DNA of 64,000 nt from Phaeoceros laevis (GCA_049999765.1 JBNGIQ010009156.1:51883-115882), one strand, 5' to 3'; positions 18,932 through 31,580 are shown, counted from the first letter of the stretch. A program made the numbers and translations. Notes: generated from the sequence alone by a model not told the origin.

Positions 18932-20942
18932 CCTCCTGGCAAGAATCTTCCAGCCCGCTCAATTGCTCCTACAAGCAATTGCAGCCGAGCAGCTGCAAGT
19001 GTGCTGCCAGACTTCCCCACTCCACATTCTGCTGAGATCGGATCCCACTGTGCACCACAAGCCGTAAAGCAAAGTTCCGCCGAGATCCACTTGCCCAATC
19101 GAGCAGAAGCAGAATCCAGAAGCTCAAGTCCAGCTGCCAACCTCCAAACGGAAAGGAAAGGAAAGTTCTTCTACGCCTCCGAAGACGGCAACAAATCTTA
19201 TTGCGATCTCACTTCTCCCTACAGAAACGAAGCTCCGATTCCTTCGATCAGCCACAAGCCCGGAATCGCTGCCGTCCCTAGGTGGCAGATATTGCCAGAT
19301 ATTTTCCTCTCGTTCCAAGGATTTTCTCACAGCAGAGAGCTGATCCACGACTCGCTCATCAGTGAAGTGACACTCTCTATTTTACCAGCGCTGCGCGAAG
19401 TGAAAGTTCGATCTTCTTTCTCCTCTCATGAGTAAAACCAAACCGCCAGGCCCTGCAGGGAAATGAACAATACCGTACCAGACTGGTAGTCTACAGAACA
19501 CACACGTCCACAACAGTGACAGTGACACCGCCCAACCGAATGGACCACCAAAAACTGAGTAAAAGTCGTTTAGTCTACTGGTAGACTAGGCAAAGCGGCT
19601 ACTAAATAAACGGGGTGTAGACTAAATCTTAAAAGTCAGCTGAATACGTCCGCCCTCACGGCGGCCCCGACTGGCCGCGTACAGGGAGTTATGACCGGGC
19701 CATGCCGCATGTGAGTCTCCCAGTGACATGTGCACAGAAGCCTCCTCGGCAGGCTCATCTCACAACTACTGAAGCACGGGGAGCAGGAGGAGACCGGCTG
19801 GACCGGTTCGTCCGGTCGGCCAGTGACATGTGGCCCACGGAACGTGGGGAGGGCATTATCTGTGTGGTCCAGGGGCCCAATGCCAGCGGAAAGCAGGGCT
19901 ACGCCTCGCGGGCCTTTCCCCCAATAACCGCTGCCCTTCCAAATTGGGCGCACCTCCGCACCTTCTCAACGGGAGTTTATTAGGGTTTGGTGGTACGGCC
20001 GCCTCGGAAACTGGGCCCCATGCAGCGTATCGTTGGGCCGCGGCGGCGGTCCTCTGGTCCCTTTATCCTCCCCGCTTGGCCTTTAGCTTGTGGCTGCGGG
20101 TTTCGGGAATGTATCCAGGAAGTACCCGACGGACACCCGTGCAGAAGAAGGTATTGTACGGTGACCGGTTTCACCGGCTGAGTCAACCGGCTGTTCTGCC
20201 GCCGTCTCCGCCGTGGATGCTACTCTCCAAAGCCATCTCGAGGCCCGGGACAGGTGTGAGGCTGTCACTTCACTCCAGTCATTGAGGAATATACGTCACA
20301 CTAATAATCTGGTCTATTTTCCTGTTTTCTTCCTCCCCCTTGGCAGCTTGGACCGTTAGCTAGTGGAATTTGCACCGTTTCTTTCCTGCTGCTGAAAGAC
20401 TCTTTTTACCTGTTGAATAAAACGATGATCATTTTCCTGCACAAACATGCCAAAACCTTTGCACGGCAGCAACAACGAAACAACGAAATTGTAGCTTTTT
20501 CGCTGACAACAAAGGAGGAAGTCGAAGGCGGCATATCCTCTGGGTTTGGATTTTCTTGGTAGGCAGCTGAGGTGTCGTAAGGAGGATTGTCAGAAGGTTT
20601 CGTGTCGCCCCTGAAGAGAACTCGTCAACAGGAGCCTGAATAAATAAATGGAAACTGCCATAGGACAAGATGGGAAGGGTACGGCGTCGGCAATAACTTC
20701 AAATATACGGTTAAATCTGCCGAGAGGGCGTGGCGGAAGGGGGGGTTAATAAGCCGAGACTGTAGTACTCCCAACCGATCGAGTGACATGAGCATATCTG
20801 AGCTGTGGAACAAGCTTAAAAAGGCCAACCAAAGACAGTGCCACAGATCTTCGGCAGAGGACGTTTTCACCGGGCGCGGAGGTGGAGTCTCCTCCCTCCG
20901 CAGGCAGCTGAGAGGCCGCTGCTGCGGGGAGCTTGGTGCGCG
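18932..20942. other. Intergenic, upstream of the H+-ATPase
   Basis: This 2-kb region between divergent genes has no recognised coding sequence. A small inverted repeat (TAGTCTAC TG GTAGACTA, 19571-19588) is present. The region from about 19660 to 20250 is GC-rich and full of short open frames on both strands, none resembling a family. Promoters of both flanking genes should lie at its ends. Confidence 0.5.
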
Positions 20943-23900
20943 ATGGCGGAGGAGAAGCCCCACGTGGATGGGGGTGACGGGAGCGCGAAGGGGAAGGAGC
21001 TGCAGAGCTCCACCGAGCCTGTGGACCTCGTAAGTTTTTTCTGTCTGCTGCTGCTGCTGCGCTGCGCGAGGCAGGGGCCCTTGGGTGGGGAGCAAGATCC
21101 TCTGCGCTCTCTGTGCATGCTCCAGAGTTTTCTGATTTTACGCTGTGATCCTGTGCTTTTTCGCAGGAGAGGGTCCCGATCGAGGAGGTGTTTGAGCAGC
21201 TCCAGTGCACCAGAGCAGGACTCACGGAGGCCAAGGCGGAAGAGCTGCTCACGGTCTGCGGGTACAACAAGCTCGAAGAGAGGAAGGTAAGAAGAGATAG
21301 CAGCGGGTGGGTGGGTGGCTGGTGGTGTGATTATTTAGATTGATTCCGGGCTGGTTTTTCTGGAGCACGGTGATGCTGGTGGTTGTGGACCAGATGGAGA
21401 AAGAGGATGCGGAGCAGAAAAGTTGTGGTGCTGGAAAGAAGAGCTCAGCAACCAGCTTCTAGCACAGCGTATCTTGTCAAGAATCGTGGCTGGTGTTTTA
21501 GGACGGTTGCTCATTTGGTCAGCGTGGTTTGGATTGGTTGGTGAGCTTTGCTTTTGGTCCCTGTTCTCCTGCTCGGCCCGCGGCGGATTTTCGCCCTTGC
21601 TCGGGCTGGCTTGGATTGTTGTCCGCGAGGTGCAGCGGGAGGCGCGTCATCGTCCCTTGACTGGTTTTGGAATCTCTTTGAGTTGAAGCAAGAGATTGCT
21701 TAATTAGGCTGGGGGCGCGGGAAGAGGCGTAGGTGAATTTGGAGTCGCAGCTAGTCCTAAATCTGTCGGGATTGTCACGTTGCTGCTTGGCGTTTTTTTT
21801 TACAGGAGAGCAAATTCTTGAAGTTCCTTAGTTTCATGTGGAACCCGCTATCATGGGTGATGGAGGCGGCTGCTATCGTGGCAATCGTGCTGTCGAACGA
21901 TGGGGTGCGTTTCAATTCTTGGTTTATCCTCAGTGGGAAGCTGCTGTCGACTGGTTTTTGTTAGTAGCGTTTACGTCTAGGTTCCTGCTATGCTGATTAT
22001 TGGTTTAATCAAATCCAGAAACATCCTCCGGACTGGCAAGACTTTGTCGGTATTGTGGTGCTGCTGATAATCAATTCCACCATCAGCTTCATCGAAGAGA
22101 ACAATGCAGGAAACGCTGCGGCTGCACTAATGGCCCGGCTCGCACCAAAGGCAAAGGTGTGATATGTCAACTGGTCGTCAGTTCCTTTGAAATTTGCAGA
22201 GGTAGAACTGTTACGTAAGTCTTGCCGATTTACTGTGCAGGTCTTGCGAGACGGGGAGTGGAAGGAAGTAGCGGCAGAGGTTCTTGTGCCTGGGGACATT
22301 ATTAGCATAAAGCTTGGGGATATTGTCCCTGCAGATGCACGGCTTCTCGAGGGTGACCCTTTAAAGATTGATCAGGTCCGCTAGGGATTCACTGGTCCAC
22401 TTTTTCTCGATGCCAACCTGAAGAGAATTGAGCTTGTAGGAAGTTTGCCTGGGAACCTCTTTCTTCATGTGTTGACCTGATTTCTGTTTTGCAGTCATCC
22501 CTGACTGGCGAGTCTCTTCCTGTCACCAAGAAGCCTGGCGATGAAGTGTATTCAGGATCCACCTGCAAGCAAGGGGAAATTGAAGCAGTTGTCATTGCAA
22601 CTGGCGTACATACGTTTTTTGGAAAGGCAGCACATCTTGTGGATACAACCAACCAAGTTGGCCACTTTCAGAAGGTTTGTGCAACAGATCATCTTTGCAT
22701 TTCCCGTTTGCAATTTGGTCTTCTGAGGAGAGAGTTAGGCTCTGAGTCCTGAGCATTTGTCTGGGTTATTATTGTGCAGGTGCTTCGAGCCATTGGAAGT
22801 TTCTGTATTGGGTCCATCTTCATTGGCATTGTCATAGAGCTCATTGTTATGTACCCAATCCAACATAGAGCATACCGAGATGGTATCAACAACATTTTGG
22901 TGCTTTTGATTGGGGGTATCCCAATTGCGATGCCAACAGTCTTGTCTGTGACTATGGCAATTGGTGCTCACAGACTAGCCCAGCAGGTAATTATTACACA
23001 TGAAATCCACGGAACAGCTGTCCTCAGCTGTGGAATGCATGTTATCAATGTCATCTCTGAGCAACCGTTCGTTTTCGTTCTGACAGGGTGCTATCACAAA
23101 GCGAATGACAGCCATTGAGGAGATGGCCGGAATGGACGTGCTTTGCAGTGATAAGACAGGAACCCTCACTTTGAATAAATTGACGGTAGACAAGAATCTC
23201 ATCGAGGTAAGAAGCATGGATGAAGGAAGCATGGTGCTGGGATAGAACTTGATGAAGCGGATATAGCAGATGGGCAGGTTTAGCGACAGCATCTGCACTG
23301 TTCAGTGGACGGCGTATATTAGGGCTTTGAGAAGTGCATAGCAGTCATAAATGGAAGATTGTCGAATGTGGATTTTGACGTAGTGCCACCTGAATGCAGG
23401 TTTTTGTTAAAGGAGTTGACAAAGAACATGTGGTTCTGCTTGCCGCGAGAGCTTCAAGGGTTGAAAACCAAGACGCCATCGATGCAGCAATTGTCAGCAT
23501 GCTGGCTGACCCAAAAGAGGTGATTTGTTATTTCAATCCTGTGCTTATCCGATTACATGATATCTTTTCTGATGGATGGCTGACACACATGACTTACGCT
23601 CCTTTTGTCACTATGTAGGCTCGTGCAAATATCCAAGAAGTTCATTTTCTTCCTTTCAACCCTGTCGAGAAGCGTACCGCAATTACATACATAGATGCTG
23701 ATGGCAAGTGGTGGCGAGCAAGCAAAGGGGCACCAGAACAGGTCTGTTGTCTTCTCAGTTGTGGTTCTGTTGGTCTGCTACTGCTTTGCTTTTCACCTAT
23801 GTTAGACATAGACATTGATAGAGGCTTATCTGGAGTCTGAAAGTGCTCGTATTCGATGTCTGCTGGAACTATTGCAGATTTTGGAGCTATGTGGAAACAG

Positions 23901-26435
23901 TGCTGACATCGCTGCAAGAGTACATGCAGTGATTGACAATTTTGCAGAGCGTGGTCTCCGGTCCCTTGGAGTTGCCAGACAGGTAAATCACAAGTCCACA
24001 TTACTGTTTGTTGCAAAATTAGCTGGTATCACATGTCCATTGTGCTGATCTCTCACTCCGTCTTGCAGGAGATCTCAGACAAAAATAAGGATAGTCCTGG
24101 GGGTCCCTGGCAGTTCATTGGTTTGATGCCCCTATTTGACCCACCTCGCCATGATAGTGCTGAAACCATTCGCCGTGCACTCAATTTAGGGGTGAATGTG
24201 AAGATGATTACAGGTGCCATACTTTCTCTGGGCCGTTTTGTGGAAGGACGAGTAATGTATCTCCTTGGACTAGTGGACTGTATCATACTTTGCTAGAGCT
24301 TGGGGTCCCTTAATTTTGTGACAAGTCGAGCTTCTTTTTGCCCAGGTGATCAGCTGGCCATTGGCAAGGAAACAGGCCGTCGCTTGGGCATGGGAACCAA
24401 CATGTATCCGTCCTCTTCTTTGCTTGGGACGAAGAGGGACGAAACCATTGCTGAGTTACCTGTGGACGAGCTGATTGAGAAGGCTGATGGTTTTGCAGGA
24501 GTCTTCCCGGGTATGTTGGTCGTAAATAATGACAGGGTTGGCTTCTTGTGCTTCCCATCACTATAGCCTGACTTTTGACTGTTTGACCTCGGACAGAACA
24601 TAAATATGAAATTGTGAAGCGGCTTCAAGAGAAAAAACATGTGGTTGGGATGACTGGTGACGGTGTAAATGATGCTCCAGCTTTGAAGCGAGCAGACATT
24701 GGAATTGCTGTAGCTGACGCCACAGATGCTGCCCGAAGTGCATCTGATATCGTTCTTACAGAGCCAGGTCTGAGTGTCATCATAAGTGCTGTACTCACCA
24801 GCAGAGCAATTTTTCAGAGGATGAAGAATTACACGGTATGCATTCTGAGGGGATTAACACATGATTTGTATCGATTAGCTAACTCAGGGCCTGATCAGAG
24901 TTCTTACCTTCGCAATCTGACGTGATCTTGCAACAGATATATGCTGTGTCCATCACCATCCGTATTGTGGTAAGTAAAGTCATTTGGCTACTCTAATTCG
25001 CACAAAGAAGGTCAAGTACATAGGTCAACTTTGTGGTCGAGGAAGGGTTTTCTGATGGGTATCTAATTGCTTGTGTGGATCTGCAGCTTGGTTTCATGCT
25101 ACTTGCCTTGATTTGGAAGTTTGACTTTTCACCATTCATGGTGCTTATAATTGCAATCTTGAACGATGGTAAGACTTTAGGGCCCTGATGCGCCATCAAT
25201 CTTCTTTGTGAACAATGTTTAACGATGATGGATATCTGATATCCTGGATTTTTTCAGGTACTATCATGACTATTGCAAAAGACAGAGTGAAACCATCTCC
25301 ATCTCCCGACAGCTGGAGGCTTAAAGAAATTTTTGCTACTGGAATTGCCTTAGGCACATACATGGGCCTTATCACAGTCCTTTTCTACTGGTTAATCCAT
25401 GAGACGAATTTTTTTGTGGTGAGTATCTTTGTTTCTGTTATCATGGTAGGGAGCATTGTCCAATTTGTGTTTTTTCGCCTGAAGGATGCTGAACCTTATT
25501 CTTTGTCTCCATGGATATGTCCAGGACACATTCCATGTGAGGAATATCAGGGGAGATCCTCAGAAGGAAACATCTGCTGTTTATCTGCAAGTGAGCATTG
25601 TGAGCCAAGCACTCATCTTTGTCACTCGGTCAAGAGGATTTTCGTTTTTGGAGCGACCTGGTGCACTTCTTATGATCGCGTTTGTTGTCGCACAAATGGT
25701 AAGAACCTCAGTCCCCCTAGAAAGTGTTTGCAGAATACTTTACCAGATCTATCATCTTAACATCCATCTCTCGCTTCAGATTGCCACATTTATTGCTGTT
25801 TATGCAAACTGGGGATTTGCGAACATCCAAGGCATTGGGTGGGGCTGGGCTGGAGTCATCTGGCTTTTCAGCTTTATATTCTACCTGCCCCTTGATGTGA
25901 TCAAGTTCGCAATCCGCTACATTCTCAGTGGAAGGGCATGGGACTTCTTGCTTGAGCAGAAGGTACAAAGCACTTGCTTGCTACTATCCTTGTTGTGGTA
26001 TTGATTAGTTCGCTAAGCTGGACTTATGGGGATCCTGTGGCCATGTAGACTGCATTCACTCGCCAAAAAGATTTTGGAAAGGAGGCTCGTGAAGCGCAGT
26101 GGGCTCATGCCCAACGGACTCTCCATGGTCTTCATCCTGCCGGGGGAGAAACTCAAATGGCTGCAGATCGTTCCAGCTTCAAGGAGCTATCAGACATAGC
26201 TGAACAAGCAAAAAGGCGGGCTGAGATTGCAAGGTGTGTACTGACGGGCCCCATTTGAAATTTGTCCAGATAAGATTTACTGCCTTCTGAAATGCTCTTC
26301 CATTTTGAGTTCCTGGCTTGACAAGCTTCGTGGTGTAGGCTTCGCGAGTTGCACACATTGAAGGGTCATGTGGAGTCCGTTGTGAGATTGAAGAATTTGG
26401 ACATCAACACTATCCAGCAATCGTATACAGTCTAA
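20943..26435 (+). CDS. Plasma-membrane H+-ATPase (P3A), penultimate-threonine type
   Basis: Twenty-one exons join in phase to 965 residues: 20943-21029, 21167-21286, 21806-21904, 22019-22156, 22241-22375, 22495-22674, 22780-22986, 23087-23206, 23400-23519, 23619-23741, 23878-23982, 24069-24213, 24346-24510, 24597-24835, 24937-24969, 25087-25168, 25258-25418, 25525-25698, 25780-25962, 26049-26233, 26339-26435. Landmarks are [10 protein letters not shown] (actuator), CSDKTGTLT with the phosphorylated Asp at about 344, KGAPEQ (nucleotide site), [13 protein letters not shown], and AILNDGT in membrane helix 6 holding the proton-binding Asp. The C-terminal regulatory tail ends QQSYTV, the 14-3-3 site formed when the penultimate Thr is phosphorylated. 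It pumps protons out of the cell and energises secondary transport. Length and layout are close to Arabidopsis AHA proteins. Confidence 0.97.
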
Positions 26436-28049
26436 GGGTTGCTCTATAGTGTGAAGTCCTTGAAAATTTTTGACGAAGTATGAACTGAACGAAAAAGTTC
26501 GCCCTGTGCGGTCTAACGGGCCCACGGGCCTCAAGTGTTCCACCAGACACCATCAGAGTAGCTAGGTTCTTAAGCGCTGGTCTTATTAGTTCCATTCAAA
26601 GGTCAGGAGCGGGAAATCTCTCCTGACCCTGATCTTCCCTCGAATCTATGGGGAAAGGTTACTTGCAACGCATTTTTATCAGGCGTCCTGGTCTGCAAAG
26701 AGTCTGCACCAGAATTGGTTACTTTCCTGTACATAAGCAGCCTTCCGATTTCGAGGACAACACCGCACGCTCTGCAGTGACAAATGAATTGCTAGGATAA
26801 GTAACATGAAGACCTTGAAGGCAAGAAAAGGGAATAGCGAGGCCTTCATCGGATGAGTAGAGTGAAATTACTGTTGGCAAAGAGAGTCGCATGCCATCTC
26901 TCTCCACTCGCAATTGACTAGCAATTGTCTCGCAATTTATAAGCCTGGAACATGGGGTCTCAAGACTCTCAACCGTCGTTGTTGGAGGAAGAATGAAGCA
27001 AATTCCGTCATTTCCTTTCCATGGTCGGAAAGATACAACCTCTCTCCTGAACAGACGCAAGCAATAAGATGTAGCTCCACCTGTGAAGTCTAGCAGTAGT
27101 TGCGAGAGGGGTTCTAGTGGCGGGACTGTGCCATGTCTTCATAGGCAGCCAAAAAGGGAATAGAAATGTCATGCGGAAATATATTGGACGTCAACCAGGA
27201 AGGTTTCGTTGGAGCGGACCACTGTTGGCACACCCCACCCGCAACCACGACAGAGGGTATCACGTGGGACGCCCTTAACGATGACAGACTGGCTAGTCTA
27301 CTTCAAAGTTCATATATTCATACCTCAGCCAGGCCGAGAGATATTGTGTATATGTTACGGTTCCGGGCACTGCGCGGGGAACACCCTATTCGGCGTGTTC
27401 GGTTGCCTTCACTAAGTAAAGCCGCACCGCACAGGTTTGCCTTATTATCATACTGAAGGAACACGAAAGCCGCTTTTCTGGGCCTGCCGGTTGATGACAT
27501 TGCTAGTGTGATGGGCGATAGGGAAAGCGTTAGGGCAAGGAAGCCAGCCTTTCGTGAGTACAGCCCTCTCTAATTTCTACTTAGAAGGAGTGGAACATTT
27601 GGCTCAGATCACAGCCATGTATGCCAAGAAAGTGAGATCTGGCTACTTAGCGAATCTGACTCTAGATAGTTGGACAGTGTAGCAATAGTTCTAGATTGCC
27701 GGGCAGTGTTTGATGCTTGACTGTGATGCTGTGATTCCTCACGTATAAAGCGGTGCCATTTTTCACCAAAAAAAAGCTCATCACATACCAGAAAGCGCTT
27801 TGAAGCGCTCGAGATTCCAGAATGTGTGCTTTCGTCGGGGCAAACAGGTAGCGAGAGGGTCCTCTAATCACTTAGTAAGTTCCGGCTTTCCTACTTCAAC
27901 TCTGGACCATTCAGAAGCGCCCCGTTTACCTTTTTTTCTAGTGGCACCTTTTCTTTGTATTTTACAAGAAGATTTTACAAAGTGTGTGACCAAGAGCAGG
28001 GAAGTGGTGTAACTGTCTCAGTTGGCAATTGTTCAATTGTTCTACTCAT
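26436..28049. other. Space between convergent H+-ATPase and PPR genes
   Basis: No gene is recognised in 1.6 kb. Several open frames near 26700-27060 and 27160-27460 lack motifs. It should hold both 3' untranslated regions. Confidence 0.5.
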
Positions 28050-31046
28050 TCAATGTCGACCATTACAGCTACAGGACCCTGCCTCGAATCGATGAACACG
28101 GTGCGAATCCCGTACAACGATGTCCCGCTTTTCCACCCTGGACATAATCTCGGTGGAAGAGTGGCAGTCCCCACACATCCGCAGGTTTTTGGTAACCAGC
28201 AGAGGTGTGCCATCGGGTGTGTTCAAGAGACCAAACGCCAAAGCTAGCTTCTCGGCATGCCCACACAGTTGATCTTCCTTCTCCTTCTCAGACACTGGCT
28301 TCAACACTAGCTTGGTGCGTGGTACATGGTTCCCTTCCTCCTTCAAACGTTCATTTGTGCTCCGAACCTTGCCAGAAAGGTCACCCCTTTCTTCCCCCAC
28401 AACAAATGTGTGCACCTGGTTGTTCACCTCAATGCCTGCCACTGCAGGTTTCTTGCTAGCTCCCGCCAACTTTCTCAACCTTTCAACTCTATCTACATCC
28501 ACCCACCTATCTGCATCTGCGTACATATTGGCCATGAGCACATATGCACCAGCATGCTGAGGATCCAGCTCAACAAGACTTTCAAAACACCGTGTTCCCC
28601 GCTCTATATCCCCATGACTCTTGCAGGCATTGAGCAATGCCATCAACCCAACAGCGTTGTTTTTGCACCCAGCTGATTTTAGCACATTCTCTGCCTCACC
28701 TAAATGGCCTGCCCGCCCAAGAAGATCAACCATGCAATTATAATGCTCCGCTGTGGGGCTGAGGCCATGCTGTTTCACCATGCCATCAAAATACTGTCGA
28801 CCCTTACTGACCAGCCCCTCATGACTACAGGCTACAAGAAGGCAAGTAAAAGTGGTGTCATCAGGCTGAATACCAGCCGCCATCATTTCTTCGAAACAGG
28901 CTATAGCCTTGTGGCCTTCATTGTTCGTACCATACCCATTTATCATGGCATTCCACGTTACCCTATCCCTTGTGGACAGACTGTTAAACACTTTGCGTGC
29001 ACCTTCCAACTGGCCACATTTTGCGTACATATTTACCAGACAGTTGCCCAGTACTACGTCACCTTCAAGTAGTCCGCTTTCCACGATCTCTACGTGCAGC
29101 TGCCTGCCCTGCTGTAGAGCAGCAGCACTTGTACAAGCCTTCAGGAGGCAAGCAAACGTAACACTGTCAGCCACAATCTGGCAGCCTTCCTCCTCCATCC
29201 TTGCATACAATGCGAGCGCTTGGGGACCGAGCCCATGCTCAGCATACCCATTTATCATGGCAGTCCATGTTACCGCATTCCTTGTGGACAGACTGTCAAA
29301 CACTTTGCGTGCATCTTCCAACTCGCCACATTTTGCATACATATTTACGAGACAAGTGCCCAGTACTATGTCTCCATCAAGTAGTCCCCTTTCCACAATC
29401 TCTGAATGCAGCTGCCGGCCCTGTTGTAGAGCACCAGCACTTGCACAAGCCTTCAGGAGGCAAACATACGTAACACTGTCTGCTAAAATCAGGCCTTCCT
29501 GCTCAATACTTGCATACAACGCGAGCGCCTGGGGACCGAGCCCATGCTCAGCATACCCATGTATCATGGCATTCCAAGTTACTGCATCCCTTGTGGCCAG
29601 ACTGTCAAACAGCTTGCGTGCATCTTCCAACTGGCCACATTTGGCATACATATTTACGAGACAGTTCCCCAGTACAATGTCAACTTCAAGTAGTCCTCTT
29701 TCCACGATCTCTGAATGCAGCTGCCTGCCCTGTTGTAGAGCACCAGCACTTGCACAAGCTTTCAGGAGGCAAACATACGTAACACTGTTTGCTAAAATCA
29801 GGCCCTCCTGCTCCATACTTGCATACAATGTAAGTGCCTGGGGACCAAGCCTGTGCTCAGCATACCCATTTATCATAACGTTCCATGTTACCGCATCCTT
29901 TGTGGCCAGACTGTCAAACAGCTTGCGTGCATCTTCCAACTGGCCACACTTTGCATACCCAGCAATCATGGCATTCCATGTCACTACATTCCTTGTGGCT
30001 ATACTGTCAAAAACGCTGCGTGCATCTTCTAATTCCCCACATTTTGCATACATGTCCACCAGGCAGGTGCAAACAAAAGAGTTAGGCTGAATGGCACTCT
30101 CCAACACATCAGCATGCACCTGCCTGCCAGATTGCACATCTTCCGCTTTTGCACAAGCCTGCAGGGCAGCAACAAAAATGTGACTATCTGCCTCCAAAGC
30201 AGAGCTGCGCATCTCATTGTACAGTTGAATGGCCTCAGTAGGTTTCCCCTGTTCAGCATGTGCAGATATTATGGAGCACCACATGAAGACTGATGGTATG
30301 GCCACCCTTTTGAAAACCTGCATCGCGTCCTGTAGCCGGCCTTGACATGCATACATGCGCAAGAGATGGTTTCCCAAAAATGCATTAGATCCGTACCCAA
30401 GCTTGACAGTGAGATCATCAAGTCGTCGCCCCAATACCAGATTTTTCTCGGCCCCACATCTCCGGATGACTCTGTACAGGAGGGAAGTGGTCACACGACA
30501 TTGTGCGTCCGCTAAGTCGCTCAAAGCGTCAACAGCTCGACTTAACTGCCCATTCGCACACAGTTCGCTCACCGCCTGAGCAGTTCCGTACCCTTGGCAC
30601 TCTGGCGCCGTCGGAGCGCCAGCATTATGGTGCAACAAGGGATTGGATGTAGGCTGAGCAGACTCTCGAATGCGCTTCTCCAACAAAGTCAGCTGCACAT
30701 CCACCCAGTCAGGCTTGTAGAAGTTGTTCAGCCATAGGGGCTCCTTGGATTCCTTGTGCCTGAAGTCGGGAGAGCGGGGGCTCTGATTGCTCGTCCTGCA
30801 GTCCCACAACCATGTGGGGTCCAAGAAATACTGCCTCCACAACAACTCTTGCCGCTCTCCTGCACTGTTATTGTCCGGTATGACTAGCTTGGCTGCTAAG
30901 CAACTGCACGGCACGAATTTGCGGCCTGTGTAAATCCATTGCCTCGGAGGCACATTCAAACTCCCCTCCAGCTCCAGGGTGTGGGCCTGCGCCCCGGCTG
31001 TTGGCGTCCAAAACCGCTGATGTTGCATCCCGTTGATGGTACGCAC
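28050..31046 (-). CDS. PPR-DYW protein with variant DYW domain (KP-like, ends GRH) and amplified repeats
   Basis: An intronless frame of 998 residues: leader, many PLS-type PPR repeats, E1/E2, and a DYW domain with HAE near residue 930, CGDCH and CSC zinc ligands. The PG box reads KKPAVAGIEVNN instead of KEPGCSWIEVNN and the protein ends NGRH. Three consecutive blocks of 103-104 residues (about bases 28990-29928) are near-copies. Each runs from (K)LFDSLAT through GYAEHGLGPQALALYA and GALQQGRQLHSEIVERGL to NMYAKCGQLEDAR, which is one PLS triplet. This implies recent triplication lengthening the RNA target. The role is organelle RNA editing as for the gene at 12586; the KP-like features raise the possibility of U-to-C activity. 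Its start codon is 267 bases from the U2 promoter element. Confidence 0.93.
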   Translation of the reverse strand: MRTINGMQHQRFWTPTAGAQAHTLELEGSLNVPPRQWIYTGRKFVPCSCLAAKLVIPDNNSAGERQELLWRQYFLDPTWLWDCRTSNQSPRSPDFRHKESKEPLWLNNFYKPDWVDVQLTLLEKRIRESAQPTSNPLLHHNAGAPTAPECQGYGTAQAVSELCANGQLSRAVDALSDLADAQCRVTTSLLYRVIRRCGAEKNLVLGRRLDDLTVKLGYGSNAFLGNHLLRMYACQGRLQDAMQVFKRVAIPSVFMWCSIISAHAEQGKPTEAIQLYNEMRSSALEADSHIFVAALQACAKAEDVQSGRQVHADVLESAIQPNSFVCTCLVDMYAKCGELEDARSVFDSIATRNVVTWNAMIAGYAKCGQLEDARKLFDSLATKDAVTWNVMINGYAEHRLGPQALTLYASMEQEGLILANSVTYVCLLKACASAGALQQGRQLHSEIVERGLLEVDIVLGNCLVNMYAKCGQLEDARKLFDSLATRDAVTWNAMIHGYAEHGLGPQALALYASIEQEGLILADSVTYVCLLKACASAGALQQGRQLHSEIVERGLLDGDIVLGTCLVNMYAKCGELEDARKVFDSLSTRNAVTWTAMINGYAEHGLGPQALALYARMEEEGCQIVADSVTFACLLKACTSAAALQQGRQLHVEIVESGLLEGDVVLGNCLVNMYAKCGQLEGARKVFNSLSTRDRVTWNAMINGYGTNNEGHKAIACFEEMMAAGIQPDDTTFTCLLVACSHEGLVSKGRQYFDGMVKQHGLSPTAEHYNCMVDLLGRAGHLGEAENVLKSAGCKNNAVGLMALLNACKSHGDIERGTRCFESLVELDPQHAGAYVLMANMYADADRWVDVDRVERLRKLAGASKKPAVAGIEVNNQVHTFVVGEERGDLSGKVRSTNERLKEEGNHVPRTKLVLKPVSEKEKEDQLCGHAEKLALAFGLLNTPDGTPLLVTKNLRMCGDCHSSTEIMSRVEKRDIVVRDSHRVHRFEAGSCSCNGRH

Positions 31047-31312
31047 TTTGAAGGTGTGAGCATTTGCATGGTCTTCGGCCCTTCAGCAGTGGCAGTCCAG
31101 TGGACGACAGCAATATAGCACCAGTCCCACGGCACTAGTGTCGTTTGGAAACCAAAAACCAGAACTAAACCACAGTGGAAAGTAGGGTCCAGGGAGTAGT
31201 AAGTTCTCCAAAATATGTACAATTTGTACAGTAACCAGCAATATAGAGAGAGTATTATAGACGTCCCCGCTTCGATACCTCACCTGAGTATGCACGAACC
31301 GGAAGAGGAAAT

Positions 31313-31323
31313 AACCCATATCG
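31313..31323 (+). promoter_or_regulatory. USE of the U2 snRNA gene
   Basis: AACCCATATCG matches the plant USE RTCCCACATCG at 9 of 11 positions and starts 72 bases before the RNA. The TATA box is weak: TATGAAG at 31354-31360 has the position expected for a Pol II snRNA gene, while AATAAAA at 31345-31351 is closer to the USE. Confidence 0.7.
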
Positions 31324-31384
31324 ACTGCGCCAACGAGATGTCACAATAAAACCTATGAAGCTTCGACTCTGTAATTACAGGGGT

Positions 31385-31580
31385 ATACCTTTCTCGGCCT
31401 TTTGGCTAAGATCAAGTGTAGTATCTGTTCTTATCAGTTTAATATCTGATACGTGAGTCATTGACTCACATGATATTAATCTAATTTTTTTCAGGGGGCA
31501 AGGCCAATGAGATAGCTTGCTACCTCGGCCTTGCGCGCGTCGCTTTGGTATTGCACTGCTGCCATTGCCTGGCGCACCCC
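31385..31580 (+). ncRNA. U2: U2 spliceosomal snRNA
   Basis: The 196-base sequence starts ATACCTTTCTCGGCCTTTTG and includes the branch-site pairing segment GTAGTA, the stem-loop IIa region, an Sm-type T-rich site (CTAATTTTTTTC) and the 3' hairpins ending GGCGCACCCC. This agrees with plant U2 in length and order. It pairs with intron branch points in the major spliceosome. The RNA ends only 57 bases before the start codon of the next gene on the same strand. Confidence 0.96.

Noticed and set aside
19571-19588. TAGTCTAC/GTAGACTA inverted repeat
   Set aside because: Eight-base arms are short enough to arise by chance; no further element borders are visible.
28909-30090. 393-codon plus-strand open frame
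   Set aside because: It is the antisense shadow of the repeated PPR gene; its apparent repeats mirror the PPR triplets.
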